This document shows, piece after piece, positions 37,701 through 43,369 of a stretch of DNA of 64,000 nt. The DNA is from Pycnopodia helianthoides (lineage: Eukaryota > Echinodermata > Asteroidea > Forcipulatida > Asteriidae). The notes beneath the pieces are model-generated. The model saw nothing but the letters and a program-made list of their open reading frames with translations. It did no database searches and was not told the DNA's origin. The stretch is from the NCBI GenBank assembly GCA_032158295.1, contig CM063255.1, positions 15,900,094-15,964,093 on the forward strand, given 5' to 3'. A program made the translations under genes and the position numbers. How positions within the stretch are numbered: position 1 is the first letter of the stretch; every line of letters starts with the position of its first letter.

Positions 37701-40700
37701 TGGCAACGTAAGTGTGAATGCAAAAAATATGCTTTCTTTTTACACTTTGGTTGAAGGCCTTTACATGTGCAAAGTATAAACGAAATCCATTTTTAAAAAT
37801 CTGCCACCACTTCTTTGATTTTTAGAGCAACCCAGTCTTAATAGGCTCATTGTATATTTGGCACTTATAGTTTGGAATACTGTACAAATATTTCGGGTGA
37901 CTTTTGAACGCTAGAGGGCAGCAGACATACCAGGTAAGATTCAATTGTTAACATATTTCTAAGCATTCGCACATAGTGCCGAGAATAATGGATTTACTTG
38001 GTAATATGTCTGGTGCCACCTAGCGTCCCTGCTGATTTAAGGTCCTTTGCACAGAGTCGGTATGGCTTTTCCACACTGGCAAGTCCAGGAATCCAGCATA
38101 CCTTGGCAGCTAACGGCCAAATTTTGGCCTGCACGTAAACGACATTCCATAATTCTTTTGACACAAATTTAAAATCCTGGTGCATTGTATGAGAACAATT
38201 GTTTTCCATACCTTGTTTAGTCAGGGTTTCCTTGTGACAACAATACTGTACGAAAAAGGTTTTGTTTTGGTAGTTCCGAAAAGTTCCAAACAAAATACTG
38301 CAAAGAGGCAGTGTAATGCCGTTGTGAAGTGGTTACGCTATAGCACGGCACTGGTTAAAACAGCAATGTACCAGAAAGCTTATCTTGTCAGTTGTCCTGA
38401 GAATTTATTTTCATTTGATGAACTGGCATGTTGTAGAAAAACAATTGAAACGCCCCTAATTTTGGTATGTGTGCTCAGAAGGTCTCTCATTTACTCTATC
38501 AGGTTGGCAGTCAGGTTGGCGTAGTGGTATCTTGCCTTGCCTTCCACCTCTGGGGACCCGGTTCAAATTACACCTGGGCACTACATGGATTGTTTTTTTT
38601 CAGTCCCTGCCTGATTGCGTGGGTTTTCCCTGGAATATTTCTCTGTGGTTTTCTTCCCACACCTAAAACTGAAACTTCCTTCATTGTCTTCTCTCCACGG
38701 GGGTTCTTGGCTAGTATAGTGATTAAGTTCGCTTTCTGAGAGTCCTTGGCTTCACAACCAGAATGAATTAAATAAAATAAAATAAATAAACTCGTTGTCC
38801 GGTCTGTACGCACCTTCACTCGTAGCAAACGCTTTTCAACATCCTCTCATCCCTTCACTCTATCTGTTCCAAAGGCCAATACTGTGAGATATTCAAATAG
38901 CTTTTTCCCCCTGTACTTCTGCACATTGGAGCTTCCTAGCTGTATCGTGCTTTCCACCATCTTGCAATCTATTCCATTTTAAGAGGAACGTGAACAGACA
39001 CCTTCTCTCTCTCTCTTTAAATTGTCTTAATTTTTCTTGGAGCCTTCACCTTGAACGGCCCCTCGGCCACGTGTTATGCAGGGGTTTTTATCATTTGAAA
39101 AAAAAAAAAAAAAATAAATTTAAGTCACCCTGAGCAAAGGGTTTTCTTTTTTATGTTTTTTTTTTTTTTCTCCAACTGCAGTTGTTTCATGACCTTTGGT
39201 CTACCGATGTATCTGGGTCTCTTTACACCAATGGTTCTTCTCCTCATCGCCAACATCCTCTTGTACCTCCTGGCCGTACACAGCCTCTACCAGGTCCATG
39301 AGGTGCTCCGTGTCCGGCAGGTTGCCAAACGCCTGCAGAACGCGGTTGGTGTCTTCGCCCTAATGAGCCTCACCTGGTGTTTCGGATTTCTGGTTATTGA
39401 TACAAGCACGCCCACGTACGAGGTCGTCTTCTGTACCGTCAGCTCAGTGCAGGTGATATGATGTTATTTATTATTAATATTTATTTTAAGGGTAGTAAAT
39501 ACAACAATGCCTGAATGGCGAACTTCTTTACTGTAGCCTGGAAGCCTGAGGAAACCCATATACAAGTATGCTTGCTAAGAACCAGAAGCACCATATAGAA
39601 CCCCTACTCTTCCAAAAAACAAAAAAACACTAGCTTTGGAGCCTCGGTGAAGAAAACCTTTTAGCAAGGGTGCTTGCTATGACCCAGAAACACCAAGTTA
39701 AACCCTACTTTTCCAGCAAACATAGTAAACACTGTAGCTTGGCAGCCTTTGTAAACCGGTACAAATTCAACGGTAATGCCAATGGTAGAAATTCAGCGGT
39801 AATGCCAATGGTAGAAATTCAATGGTAATACCAATGGTACAAATTCAATGGTAACATCAATGGTACAAATTCAACGGTAACACCAATGGTACAAATTCAT
39901 CGGTAACACCAATGGTACAAATTCAATGGTAACATCAATGGTACAAATTCATCGGTAACACCAATGGTACAAATTCAATGGTAACACCAATGGTTACCAT
40001 ACAAGCGTTCCAAAACATCATTGGAATGGTAATCAATGGTATTTGCAATGGTAAATGTAATGGTTTTTCCTACGGTATACCATTCATTATTTTTGTAAGG
40101 GTGGGTGCCTGCCCTAACCCAGAAACACCAAGTTAAACCCTACTTTTCCAGCAAACATAGTAAACGCTATAGCTTCGAAGCCTGAGGAAACCTTTTTTTA
40201 ACAGGGGTGCTTGCTAAGACCCAGAAACACTAGGTTAACCCCTGCTCTCCCAGCAAACACAATTAACTCTACAAATTGGAAGCCTTTGGAAACCTTTAAG
40301 CGTGGGTGCTTTTCCTGACCCACAAACACCAGGTTAATTAAACCCTACTCTACCAGCAAACATAATAACACTGCAAATTGAAAGCCTTGGAAACCTTTAA
40401 TCATGGGTGCTTGCCCTGACATATAAACATCAGGTTAAACCGTACTCTTCCAGCAAACATAATAAACACTGTATGAGTGAGGAAATGATCTGAGAAAACC
40501 TGTAAACAAGGGTGCATGCATGACCCAGAAACACCAGGGTTAACCCCCTACTCTGCCAGCAACATTTTGACTGTTTTTTAGAGAAGCGTGTTTATTACTG
40601 ATTATGTTTCATCCATTTCGTCCGTTGATTGTTTTTCTTTTTATGTTTTTTTAAGGCGGTCTTTGTATGCGTCATGTGTTGTGTTCAACAAGAAGAGGTT

Positions 40701-40778
40701 TGCCGAAGTGTTGCGTGCAGGTTCAAGTGTGCATGCCGTACAACAAAGCAAAGCCCAAGCGGAGCTCTATCACCATGA
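13609..40778 (+). CDS. Spliced SRCR-HRM-7TM receptor (adhesion-GPCR-like, GAIN-less)
   Basis: Gene-level entry for 16 coding exons, itemised below, that join without a frame break into 1267 residues and a stop. Order: eight SRCR domains of about 108-122 residues each, one HRM domain of about 74 residues, then a seven-helix domain and a short Cys-rich tail. The helices match adhesion (class B2) GPCRs: TM3 has an LHYF.L...WM.VEA-type core, TM6 has LTWCFGF, and the TM3 and loop-2 cysteines are both present. SRCR domains bind proteins or microbial ligands in other animals, so a cell-surface recognition receptor signalling through G proteins is inferred. The start codon and signal peptide were not found; they lie upstream or in a small exon I could not identify. 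There is no GAIN/GPS coding sequence between HRM and TM1. Introns hold large tandem arrays and transposons. Confidence 0.85.
13939..15326. other. Intron 1
   Basis: It holds the dispersed repeat at 14005-14130 (also at 2696-2816) and A/C runs near 15146-15165. No exon is seen. Confidence 0.7.
15327..15656 (+). CDS. SRCR exon 2
   Basis: Acceptor TTTCTAG and donor GTAAGC, phase 1-1, 110 codons. The SRCR signature is clear (VRLVNG, EGRVEVYF, IVCRQLGYPSA, DVGVTC). The usual Cys after WGT is replaced (WGTIFG), and an unusual Cys appears three residues before that Trp-Gly (FKCQWG). There are seven cysteines in total. Confidence 0.9.
15915..16096 (+). repeat. Tandem minisatellite, about 6 units of 28-32 bp
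   Basis: The unit reads AACAACCCCTTGCGCAATGA followed by a CCCGGG-containing spacer. Several frames on both strands are open across it only because of the repeat. It is intronic. Confidence 0.9.
16322..16657. mobile_element. MITE family 2, copy 2
   Basis: Left end AGGCAGGGTATTC and right end GTATACCCTCCCT, flanked by TTAA at 16318-16321 and 16658-16661. It lies in the intron before SRCR exon 3. Confidence 0.8.
16741..17088 (+). CDS. SRCR exon 3
   Basis: Acceptor TTTTTATCAG and donor GTGAGT, phase 1-1, 116 codons. It encodes VRLVNGSNPYEGGVEVY, WGTVCGDNWG, VVCRQLGYPAA and GNESSIAEC. This is the most canonical of the set, with six cysteines in the group A order. Confidence 0.92.
17089..18500. 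other. Intron with a 51-bp tandem duplication
   Basis: The unit starting TTGTAAGGGATGTG occurs at 17901 and again at 17952, almost identical. The rest is T-rich and I see no exon. Confidence 0.7.
18501..19051 (+). repeat. Segmental duplication, copy A
   Basis: The block from the TAGCTGTCATTTGGACC motif at 18553 to about 19051 recurs at 19538-20035, offset 985. A short piece further left (CACTGCCTGCCCTGACTTCA at 18501) recurs at 19444, so the duplication extends left with an indel of about 40 bases. Near-identity points to a recent event. The block includes a retroelement-like tail with an ATA-rich end and part of an SRCR exon. Confidence 0.9.
18850..19058 (+). pseudogene. Truncated duplicate of SRCR exon 4
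   Basis: It has the same acceptor and start as the exon at 19835, with a three-base in-frame insertion (HDEG in place of HEG). Homology stops after the KGKGPV motif, and the frame then reaches a stop at 19056-19058. The last third of the domain, including three cysteines, and the donor are missing, so it should not be spliced productively. Confidence 0.9.
19470..19820 (+). mobile_element. Retroelement 3' end-like segment (also 18553-18835)
   Basis: The segment has a decayed frame resembling the C-terminal tail of non-LTR reverse transcriptases (HNLRAVPKEKS, then SQGLHR) and ends in an ATA repeat, as many LINE tails do. It lies about 20 bases from the SRCR acceptor. The family assignment is tentative. 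Confidence 0.4.
19835..20167 (+). CDS. SRCR exon 4
   Basis: Acceptor TTCCACAG and donor GTAAGA, phase 1-1, 111 codons. It encodes VPIRLVNGAGPHEGSVEV, ADVICRQLGFPSA and GDETSIDQC. Only five cysteines are present: the one after WG and the C7 position are both missing, and YKCFWG carries the alternative Cys. The disulfide pattern must differ from standard SRCR. Confidence 0.9.
20340..20905 (+). repeat. Intronic minisatellite, about 22-bp unit
   Basis: The unit is TGATGTCATGTGTATGGCAA plus a short A-run, with many point variants and some shortened units in the middle. It covers about 560 bases. Confidence 0.95.
21160..21496 (-). mobile_element. tRNA-derived SINE (minus strand)
   Basis: On the minus strand the head reads GTGTCATGGCCGAGTGGTTT with the B box GGTTCGAATCCCGG, followed by the family body. 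It ends in a TTATTATTATT tail near 21165. The full-length sister copy is at 41906-42262. Confidence 0.85.
21656..21988 (+). CDS. SRCR exon 5
   Basis: Acceptor TTTATAG and donor GTAAGT, phase 1-1, 111 codons. It encodes PVRLVNGNTPDEGRVEIY, WGTVCSRTW, NVICRQLGYPSA and DVGVTC. It has six cysteines, but C7 is absent and a Cys occurs before the Trp-Gly (QCYWG). Confidence 0.9.
22690..23055 (+). CDS. SRCR exon 6 (group B-like)
   Basis: Acceptor CTTCGCAG and donor GTAAGG, phase 1-1, 122 codons. It is the only domain here with all eight cysteines: TSPCEG supplies C1 and RQLHC supplies C4, with the other six in canonical places. It continues into a Ser/Asn-rich linker. Confidence 0.9.
23358..23760 (+). 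repeat. Three tandem copies of a ~133-bp unit
   Basis: GAACAAAAGAGGTCCACACA or a close variant starts near 23360, 23492 and 23627. The open frames on both strands across this region come from the repeat. Confidence 0.9.
24139..24498. mobile_element. MITE family 1, copy 2
   Basis: Perfect TTAA target duplications lie at 24135-24138 and 24499-24502, with ends AGGAACATTACAGAATGG and CCAATTCTGTAATGTTCCT. It lies in the intron before SRCR exon 7. Confidence 0.88.
24503..25412. other. Intron, no exon seen
   Basis: Many GTGAAA/AAGGTGAA-like motifs (24530-25160) suggest an old degenerate repeat. Nothing coding is apparent. Confidence 0.5.
25413..26300 (+). mobile_element. hAT-like element copy (inverted relative of 34235-34935)
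   Basis: It starts CAGGGGCCGATTCAGG. It shares the AGCTCTGAGC-TTTTGGCATTTT block, ATAGACACACTTT and the GACACCACACACACTT end with the minus-oriented copy at 34235-34935. The right terminus has diverged. It contains a 46-base C run at 25693-25738. Confidence 0.7.
25693..25738. repeat. 46-base poly-C run
   Basis: An uninterrupted C tract of about 46 bases. Its exact length is uncertain in any assembly. It could form i-motif or G-quadruplex structures (inference). Confidence 0.9.
26301..26834. other. Intron, no exon seen
   Basis: AT-rich. The C-rich tract at 26800-26825 leads into the acceptor of SRCR exon 7. Confidence 0.6.
26835..27158 (+). CDS. SRCR exon 7
   Basis: Acceptor GCAACAG and donor GTGACT (weak), phase 1-1, 108 codons. 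It encodes AAVRLAGGQTPNEGRVEYFY, KCSWGKMC, DVVCRQLGYPSA and GSESTLEQC. It has seven cysteines, with the extra one in KCSWG. Confidence 0.88.
27253..28310. mobile_element. TTAA MITE (family of 53523) with internal tandem amplification
   Basis: TTAA lies at 27249-27252 and 28311-28314. The right two thirds (from about 27770) align by shared motifs with the clean copy at 53523-54064, for example GGAAAGAGAAAGATC and GAAATGCCAAACA. The left part holds about 500 bases of repeats of about 31 bp built on GCACTCATACCCCATCTTAT. The terminal repeats are degraded. Confidence 0.6.
28671..29024 (+). CDS. SRCR exon 8
   Basis: Acceptor CCTTACAG and donor GTAATG, phase 1-1, 118 codons. It encodes VPVRLANSSFSYEGRVELFY, IVCRQLGYPSA and NEESIDKC. 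It has five cysteines: C7 is missing, and the C2 position is shifted by one (WGILFC). This is the last SRCR before the HRM domain. Confidence 0.9.
29869..29985 (+). CDS. HRM domain, first exon
   Basis: Phase 1-1, 39 codons, from acceptor TTCACAAAG to donor GTCAGC. The translation has GICGTATSNGTDFGILTWPA, AGETV and ERCP. That is the Cys...Trp...Cys-Pro order of hormone-receptor domains in adhesion GPCRs. The donor is non-optimal, but the join to the next exon keeps the frame and completes the domain. Confidence 0.82.
29986..30612. mobile_element. Intron carrying a MITE (30271-30541)
   Basis: The element at 30271-30541 starts AGGCCCTGTGCAC after TTAA (30267-30270) and ends ACAATACCT before TTAA (30542-30545). 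It is a relative of MITE family 2 (shares TTACCAAAAGTGTA). Confidence 0.65.
30613..30719 (+). CDS. HRM domain, second exon
   Basis: Starts in phase 1 after CCACAG and ends in phase 0 at GTGAGT. It encodes GSPRSVREC, PPLWGNYTNDSC and GEVTIDDVEE. It supplies the last two of four HRM cysteines and the second Trp. An N-glycosylation site (NYT/NDS) is visible. Confidence 0.85.
30830..32275 (+). repeat. Large intronic tandem array, ~67-bp unit
   Basis: Units contain GTTTCAAAGTGAGTAAAGTT and ATAGCGTGATCATTTTAAAG. About 20 copies are present with local higher-order variation (units with GATTGTTTTAAAG alternate with units with GATCATTTTAAAG). The GTGAGT/GGTGAGT in each unit makes many decoy splice donors. 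Confidence 0.92.
32530..32745 (+). repeat. Two copies of a ~110-bp unit also found at 39540-40560
   Basis: The motif GCAAGCCTGAGGAAAC, then GGTGCTTGCTATG and CCAGAAACACCAGG, appears twice here and several more times in the TM5-7/TM7 intron of the same gene. Confidence 0.8.
32800..32930 (-). mobile_element. tRNA-derived SINE, partial (minus)
   Basis: GACCGGGACTCGAACCCACA is the reverse complement of the family B box. The AAGTATCTTGCTCAAG body segment is also shared. Confidence 0.65.
33049..33182 (+). CDS. 7TM exon: TM1
   Basis: Acceptor CTTCCGCAG, phase 0 start, donor GTAAGA, phase 2 end. A short linker (STPLLQEASSIATPVKKS) leads to the helix LSFITQVSCVVSIVAFTVTL. Adhesion GPCRs normally have a GPS Cys/His cleavage motif just before this point; here there is none. 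The alternative frame in the same stretch is open but not hydrophobic. Confidence 0.85.
33435..33540 (+). CDS. 7TM exon: TM2
   Basis: Acceptor TTGCTGCAG, phase 2 to phase 0, donor GTAAAT. It encodes KLGDTNGKAHHISVHLSLSV, then IALYGLFLGGVDKAK: intracellular loop 1 and the second helix. The His-rich start of the helix matches class B receptors. Confidence 0.85.
33725..33985 (+). mobile_element. SINE family B, partial
   Basis: Shares CCTGGTTCGAACCC, GCGTGGGTTTTCC and the following body with the copy at 38505-38795. Ends in an AATAATAATGATAA tail. Confidence 0.6.
34066..34228 (+). CDS. 7TM exon: TM3 and start of TM4
   Basis: Phase 0 start after TTATTAAG; ends in phase 1 at donor GTGAGT. It encodes DFEPICTIVSASLHYFTLTT, then MIWMTVEARDICR (TM3 with the conserved extracellular Cys), and ends in ALSCLIAWG, the start of TM4. 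The donor bases TGAGT are also the target duplication of the transposon that follows directly. Confidence 0.9.
34235..34935 (-). mobile_element. hAT-like element inserted in the TM4 splice donor
   Basis: The ends are CAGGCGCGGATCCGG and TCCGATCCGCCCCTG, imperfect inverted repeats of the CAGGGGCGGATC type that is common in hAT elements. The direct repeat TGAGT flanks it at 34230-34234 and 34936-34940. The body is the reverse complement of the copy at 25413-26300. No transposase frame is seen. Confidence 0.8.
35481..35547 (+). CDS. 7TM exon: TM4 end and loop 2
   Basis: Short exon, 67 bases, phase 1 to phase 2. It is preceded by CTTCAAAG and followed by GTAAGT. Joined to the previous exon it gives WGSPVVAVLSTLM, the WG.P helix-4 motif, then TPEDSYHNEN. 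The next exon completes a Tyr and supplies the loop-2 Cys. It is too short for standard ORF scans. Confidence 0.85.
35638..37837. mobile_element. 2.2-kb element with very long terminal inverted repeats
   Basis: TTAA flanks both ends (35634-35637 and 37838-37841). The left terminus GACTGGGTTGCTGTAAAAAT is mirrored at the right. The mirror continues inward for roughly 560 bases, for example the TTGCCATGGTAACGG block, TCCGAAAGTGGCAC, GTTTTGGTATTT and CAGTGTTGCCGGAAA. It has no recognised transposase. A palindromic MITE sits in its centre. It lies in the intron between the TM4 and TM5 exons. Confidence 0.85.
36603..36769. mobile_element. Palindromic MITE nested in the 2.2-kb element
   Basis: The arms GAATATAATGATCCACACAA and AATATGCCTCGAAATTGCGTG are mirrored on the right side around the core GGTCGGCCAAAATGGCCGACC. 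The whole 165-base block folds on itself. Confidence 0.9.
37900..38035. mobile_element. Second CTAGRKGGCAG inverted-repeat element
   Basis: The left arm ACGCTAGAGGGCAGCAGAC and right arm GTCTGGTGCCACCTAGCGT mirror each other. Related to 7742-7888. Confidence 0.75.
38505..38795 (+). mobile_element. SINE family B
   Basis: tRNA-like head (TTGGCGTAGTGGTATC, then GACCCGGTTCAAATT) with a body containing GCGTGGGTTTTCCCTGG, ending in a TAAATAAAATAAAATAAA tail. Confidence 0.75.
38830..39110 (+). mobile_element. Decayed LINE 3' end with poly-A
   Basis: Conceptual reading gives VRYSNSFFPLYFC, then PSCIVLSTILQSIPF and, after a one-base shift, KRNVNRHL. This is the usual C-terminal tail of non-LTR reverse transcriptases. 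A run of 17 A follows. Confidence 0.6.
39182..39452 (+). CDS. 7TM exon: TM5, TM6 and start of TM7
   Basis: Phase 2 start after CCAACTGCAG, phase 0 end at GTGATA. It opens with the loop-2 Cys (CFMTFGLPMYLGLFTPMV), continues with the TM5 Asn (LLIANILLYLL), a basic loop 3 (VRQVAKRLQNAVG) and TM6 (MSLTWCFGFLVID), and ends in VVFCTVSSVQ. LTW.FG and S.Q are adhesion-GPCR hallmarks. This is the longest exon of the helical domain. Confidence 0.92.
39540..40565 (+). repeat. Intronic repeats: ~100-bp units and a 26-bp array
   Basis: Units with CCAGCAAACATAGTAAACAC, GGAAGCCTGAGGAAACC and CCAGAAACACCAGG recur about six times. Inside, at about 39758-40000, a 26-bp array of ACAAATTCAATGGTAACACC-type units is found. 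Confidence 0.85.
40656..40778 (+). CDS. 7TM exon: end of TM7, Cys-rich tail and stop
   Basis: Phase 0 start after TTTTTTAAG. It encodes AVFVCVMCCVQQEEVCRS and a tail of about 20 further residues with four more cysteines, ending ...GALSP and TGA at 40776-40778. The short tail with clustered cysteines could be palmitoylated (inference). A longer frame in another phase is open here but does not continue the helix. Confidence 0.85.
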   Translation, partial: AVFVCVMCCVQQEEVCRSVACRFKCACRTTKQSPSGALSP

Positions 40779-41102
40779 TCCCCACACCGCTCTCCATCCA
40801 GTCGGGATGTGGTTACGCCTCTGTGATGAGTAGTTTTTGGTCAAACAAAGAAAAATAGACTGCAACAGGATTTGGAAATTGTGATCTGCAGATTAAAGTT
40901 CCGGGGCTATCTAGCCCTAATGAATTGGGGGTCAACTATTTTTGTCACACTTAAGTTTACGATACAACCTGGGAAGCGGCAGGAGAGGGATCACCTTAAG
41001 AGGGGTTTTCCTTGAAAATTAAAATCCTTGTCTCAAACGAGTGATTAATTTCTAGCCTCCATTTAATAAGAATTGAAGATACTTGTAATATTTTGAGCTT
41101 AA

Positions 41103-41484
41103 AGGAACATTACAGAATTGGTTCTGCTAACAAAACAGTTGTTGGCAGTGTAAGCACTTTATGTTATCCACCATATACATAAACTGACAAACCTGTAGAA
41201 GTTTGAGATCGATCGGCCATCTGGGTCGCGAGAAAATAGTGAAAAACCGATTACACATTTGCATGAAATCATATAGATTCAACAAATGAATAAAACGCTC
41301 ACTGAGCGATAAACTCTAATGGGAAAATTAGTTTATTCATCTCTCATCAAATATGGCATTTCTGACAGAAATATTTCAAGGGATGTTTTATACTATCATC
41401 ATCATTAGACTGTGTAAGTTTTATGTAAATCTGTGATCAAAAGTATATTTTACAAACAATTCTTACCAATTCTGTAATGTTCCT
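41103..41484. mobile_element. MITE family 1, copy 3
   Basis: Perfect TTAA duplications at 41099-41102 and 41485-41488; ends AGGAACATTACAGAATTGG and CCAATTCTGTAATGTTCCT. It lies 320 bases after the receptor stop and carries an AATAAA at 41289-41294. Confidence 0.9.
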
Positions 41485-41488
41485 TTAA

Positions 41489-41905
41489 CACTACAGTTGT
41501 TGCTTTGATGTTTGCTTGGTTTATTGTGTGTCACATTATATGTCTTGCTTGGTATATGCCGTACTTATCAATAGTCTACTATTTCAAGGGTACAATCATT
41601 GCATGGGGTGGTCTCTATATGCATTATTCATTAGTTAGGTTGGGTCATGATTGGAATGCTGATGAGGTCATGTCTAGTCATGGGTAGCTCTAAGGTGTAT
41701 AGTGGGAAAGGATACTACAATACTTGCCATAGCCAACTTTAGTTGAAAGCATTCTACCCCCTCTTCTTTACCAATGGCGACTTAAGTCGACCAAGCTTTA
41801 ATACATAAAAAGCACTCACGCTTAGTGTGATGAGCAAAAATGCCATTTGAAAGCTGACGCTTTGTCCATATGGTGGTAAAATAAAATGAGGTTGCTAAAT
41901 TAAGC
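41489..41905. other. Intergenic; possible remnant of the 53523 MITE family
   Basis: GGCGACTTAAGTCG near 41777 and GGTAAAATAAAAT near 41877 match the 53523-54064 element. The element appears split by the SINE that follows. Low certainty. Confidence 0.35.
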
Positions 41906-42262
41906 AATAATAATATAATAATAATAACTAGTTCTTATATAGCGCATTTCACATTAACGTATCAATGCGCTTTACATTAGTGTCCTGGTCATTGGGCCAA
42001 TAGCATTCCTCTGATCTTTCTCAGCTCCCTGGGGAGTATACAGCCACGGCTGCCGTGGCGCTCCGAAGGCTTTTTCATACACAATATCAACCTCTACCCT
42101 CGCAGGTACCCATTTATACCCCTGGGTGGAGAGGAGCAATTATAGTAGAGCATCTTGCTCAAGGACACAAGTGTCACGACCGGGATTCGAACCCACACCC
42201 CGATGACTCGGCCACCAGAACTTGAATCCGATGCTCTTAACCACTCAGCCACGACACCCTAC
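41906..42262 (-). mobile_element. tRNA-derived SINE, full length (minus)
   Basis: The head at the right reads GTGTCGTGGCTGAGTGGTTA on the minus strand, with the B box GGTTCGAATCCCGG. The body matches 21160-21496. The tail of TTATTATTA units is at the left. Confidence 0.88.
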
Positions 42263-43148
42263 AAGCAACCATCTCAAAATCATCTCTGTTGTTTAAGATG
42301 AAATAATGGACTTTACGCTTCAATGGTCAAACAATTAATCACCAGTGGTAGTTTATGTCAAAGCAATTTGGTAACGAGATTTAAATATTTGTCTGTCTAT
42401 GAACACAAGTGAAGTAAAGGTGGCTATATTTTTGTTTAGTATATTAGAACTGTGTAGTTAGTTGTACTGTTTGTCACGTGTTGTAATGTGTTTTATTATA
42501 AATTTGGGGTTGAACAAAGAAGAATTGTCAGGAGCAGGATTTGAACCTGCGACCTCCGAATTAATCAGGGATCGCACCCAAATCCCGCTCTAGTTATAAA
42601 AAAAAATTCGACCTAAAATTATTATTAATTTACCCAGTCAATTTTCGCTGTGGTATATTAATTATTTGGTATTTTAAATGTTAACACACGATTAATTCAT
42701 GTGTACTATAATAGAATGAGCCTTTGGCCGTCACACGAGCTGATCACTTGTAGGCAACCACAAACACTGCAAACAAAAGGAACACTTTGGCAGTACAACT
42801 AGTAACGCAAGAGTGTTTAAAATAAACATTACTGGTAGTGTGGAGAGTGTTTGTCAAGGAAAGTTTGTTATAAATTGAAAAAAGACTGTGATGTATGTAG
42901 CTAAACTTTGTTTTCTGTTTTCTTGTGGGTGCAAAATGTTGGGGTTGGGGTAGCCCGAACATCTGGCATCACACTTCGAGGCTCGTGAATAACGCCAGAG
43001 ACCAGCTTTGAGCGTTTGGAGGGATCCTGACAAACGCACCTTTGACCGCGCATCCCATTCAGTCGTGGATTGGATGTGGGACGCCGGATGTTTGGGCTAA
43101 CATAGGGTGGGGGTGTCCTACGTATGCCCTGCCAATGTTTTCTCTTAA
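42263..43148. other. Intergenic; tRNA-like fragment and short repeats
   Basis: A tRNA-like fragment on the minus strand lies at about 42529-42595 (GGATTTGAACCTGCGACC is a B-box complement). The 38-bp inverted relative of 11341-11378 is at 42962-42999. No gene is seen. Confidence 0.5.
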
Positions 43149-43369
43149 AGGGGCAATGCCGTCATGATCACAGCGAGTGTGTGACCATTACATCAAATTC
43201 TGAACTCTCACCCAGTTACTACGCACATGCGCGTGAAAATAATGACGGCGCCCTTTAAAGCTTTTGTTTGTGTTTTGACGGTCAATGGGTGCGCCTGTAG
43301 TAACTGGGTGAGACTTCATGTTTCCATGTCCAGCCACAAGCAGACTATGATAATGACGACAGTGCCCCT
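43149..43369. mobile_element. MITE family 4 (TTAA target)
   Basis: Left end AGGGGCAATGCCGTCATGAT and right end ATGACGACAGTGCCCCT, with TTAA at 43145-43148 and 43370-43373. A matching left end occurs at 46756. Confidence 0.8.
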
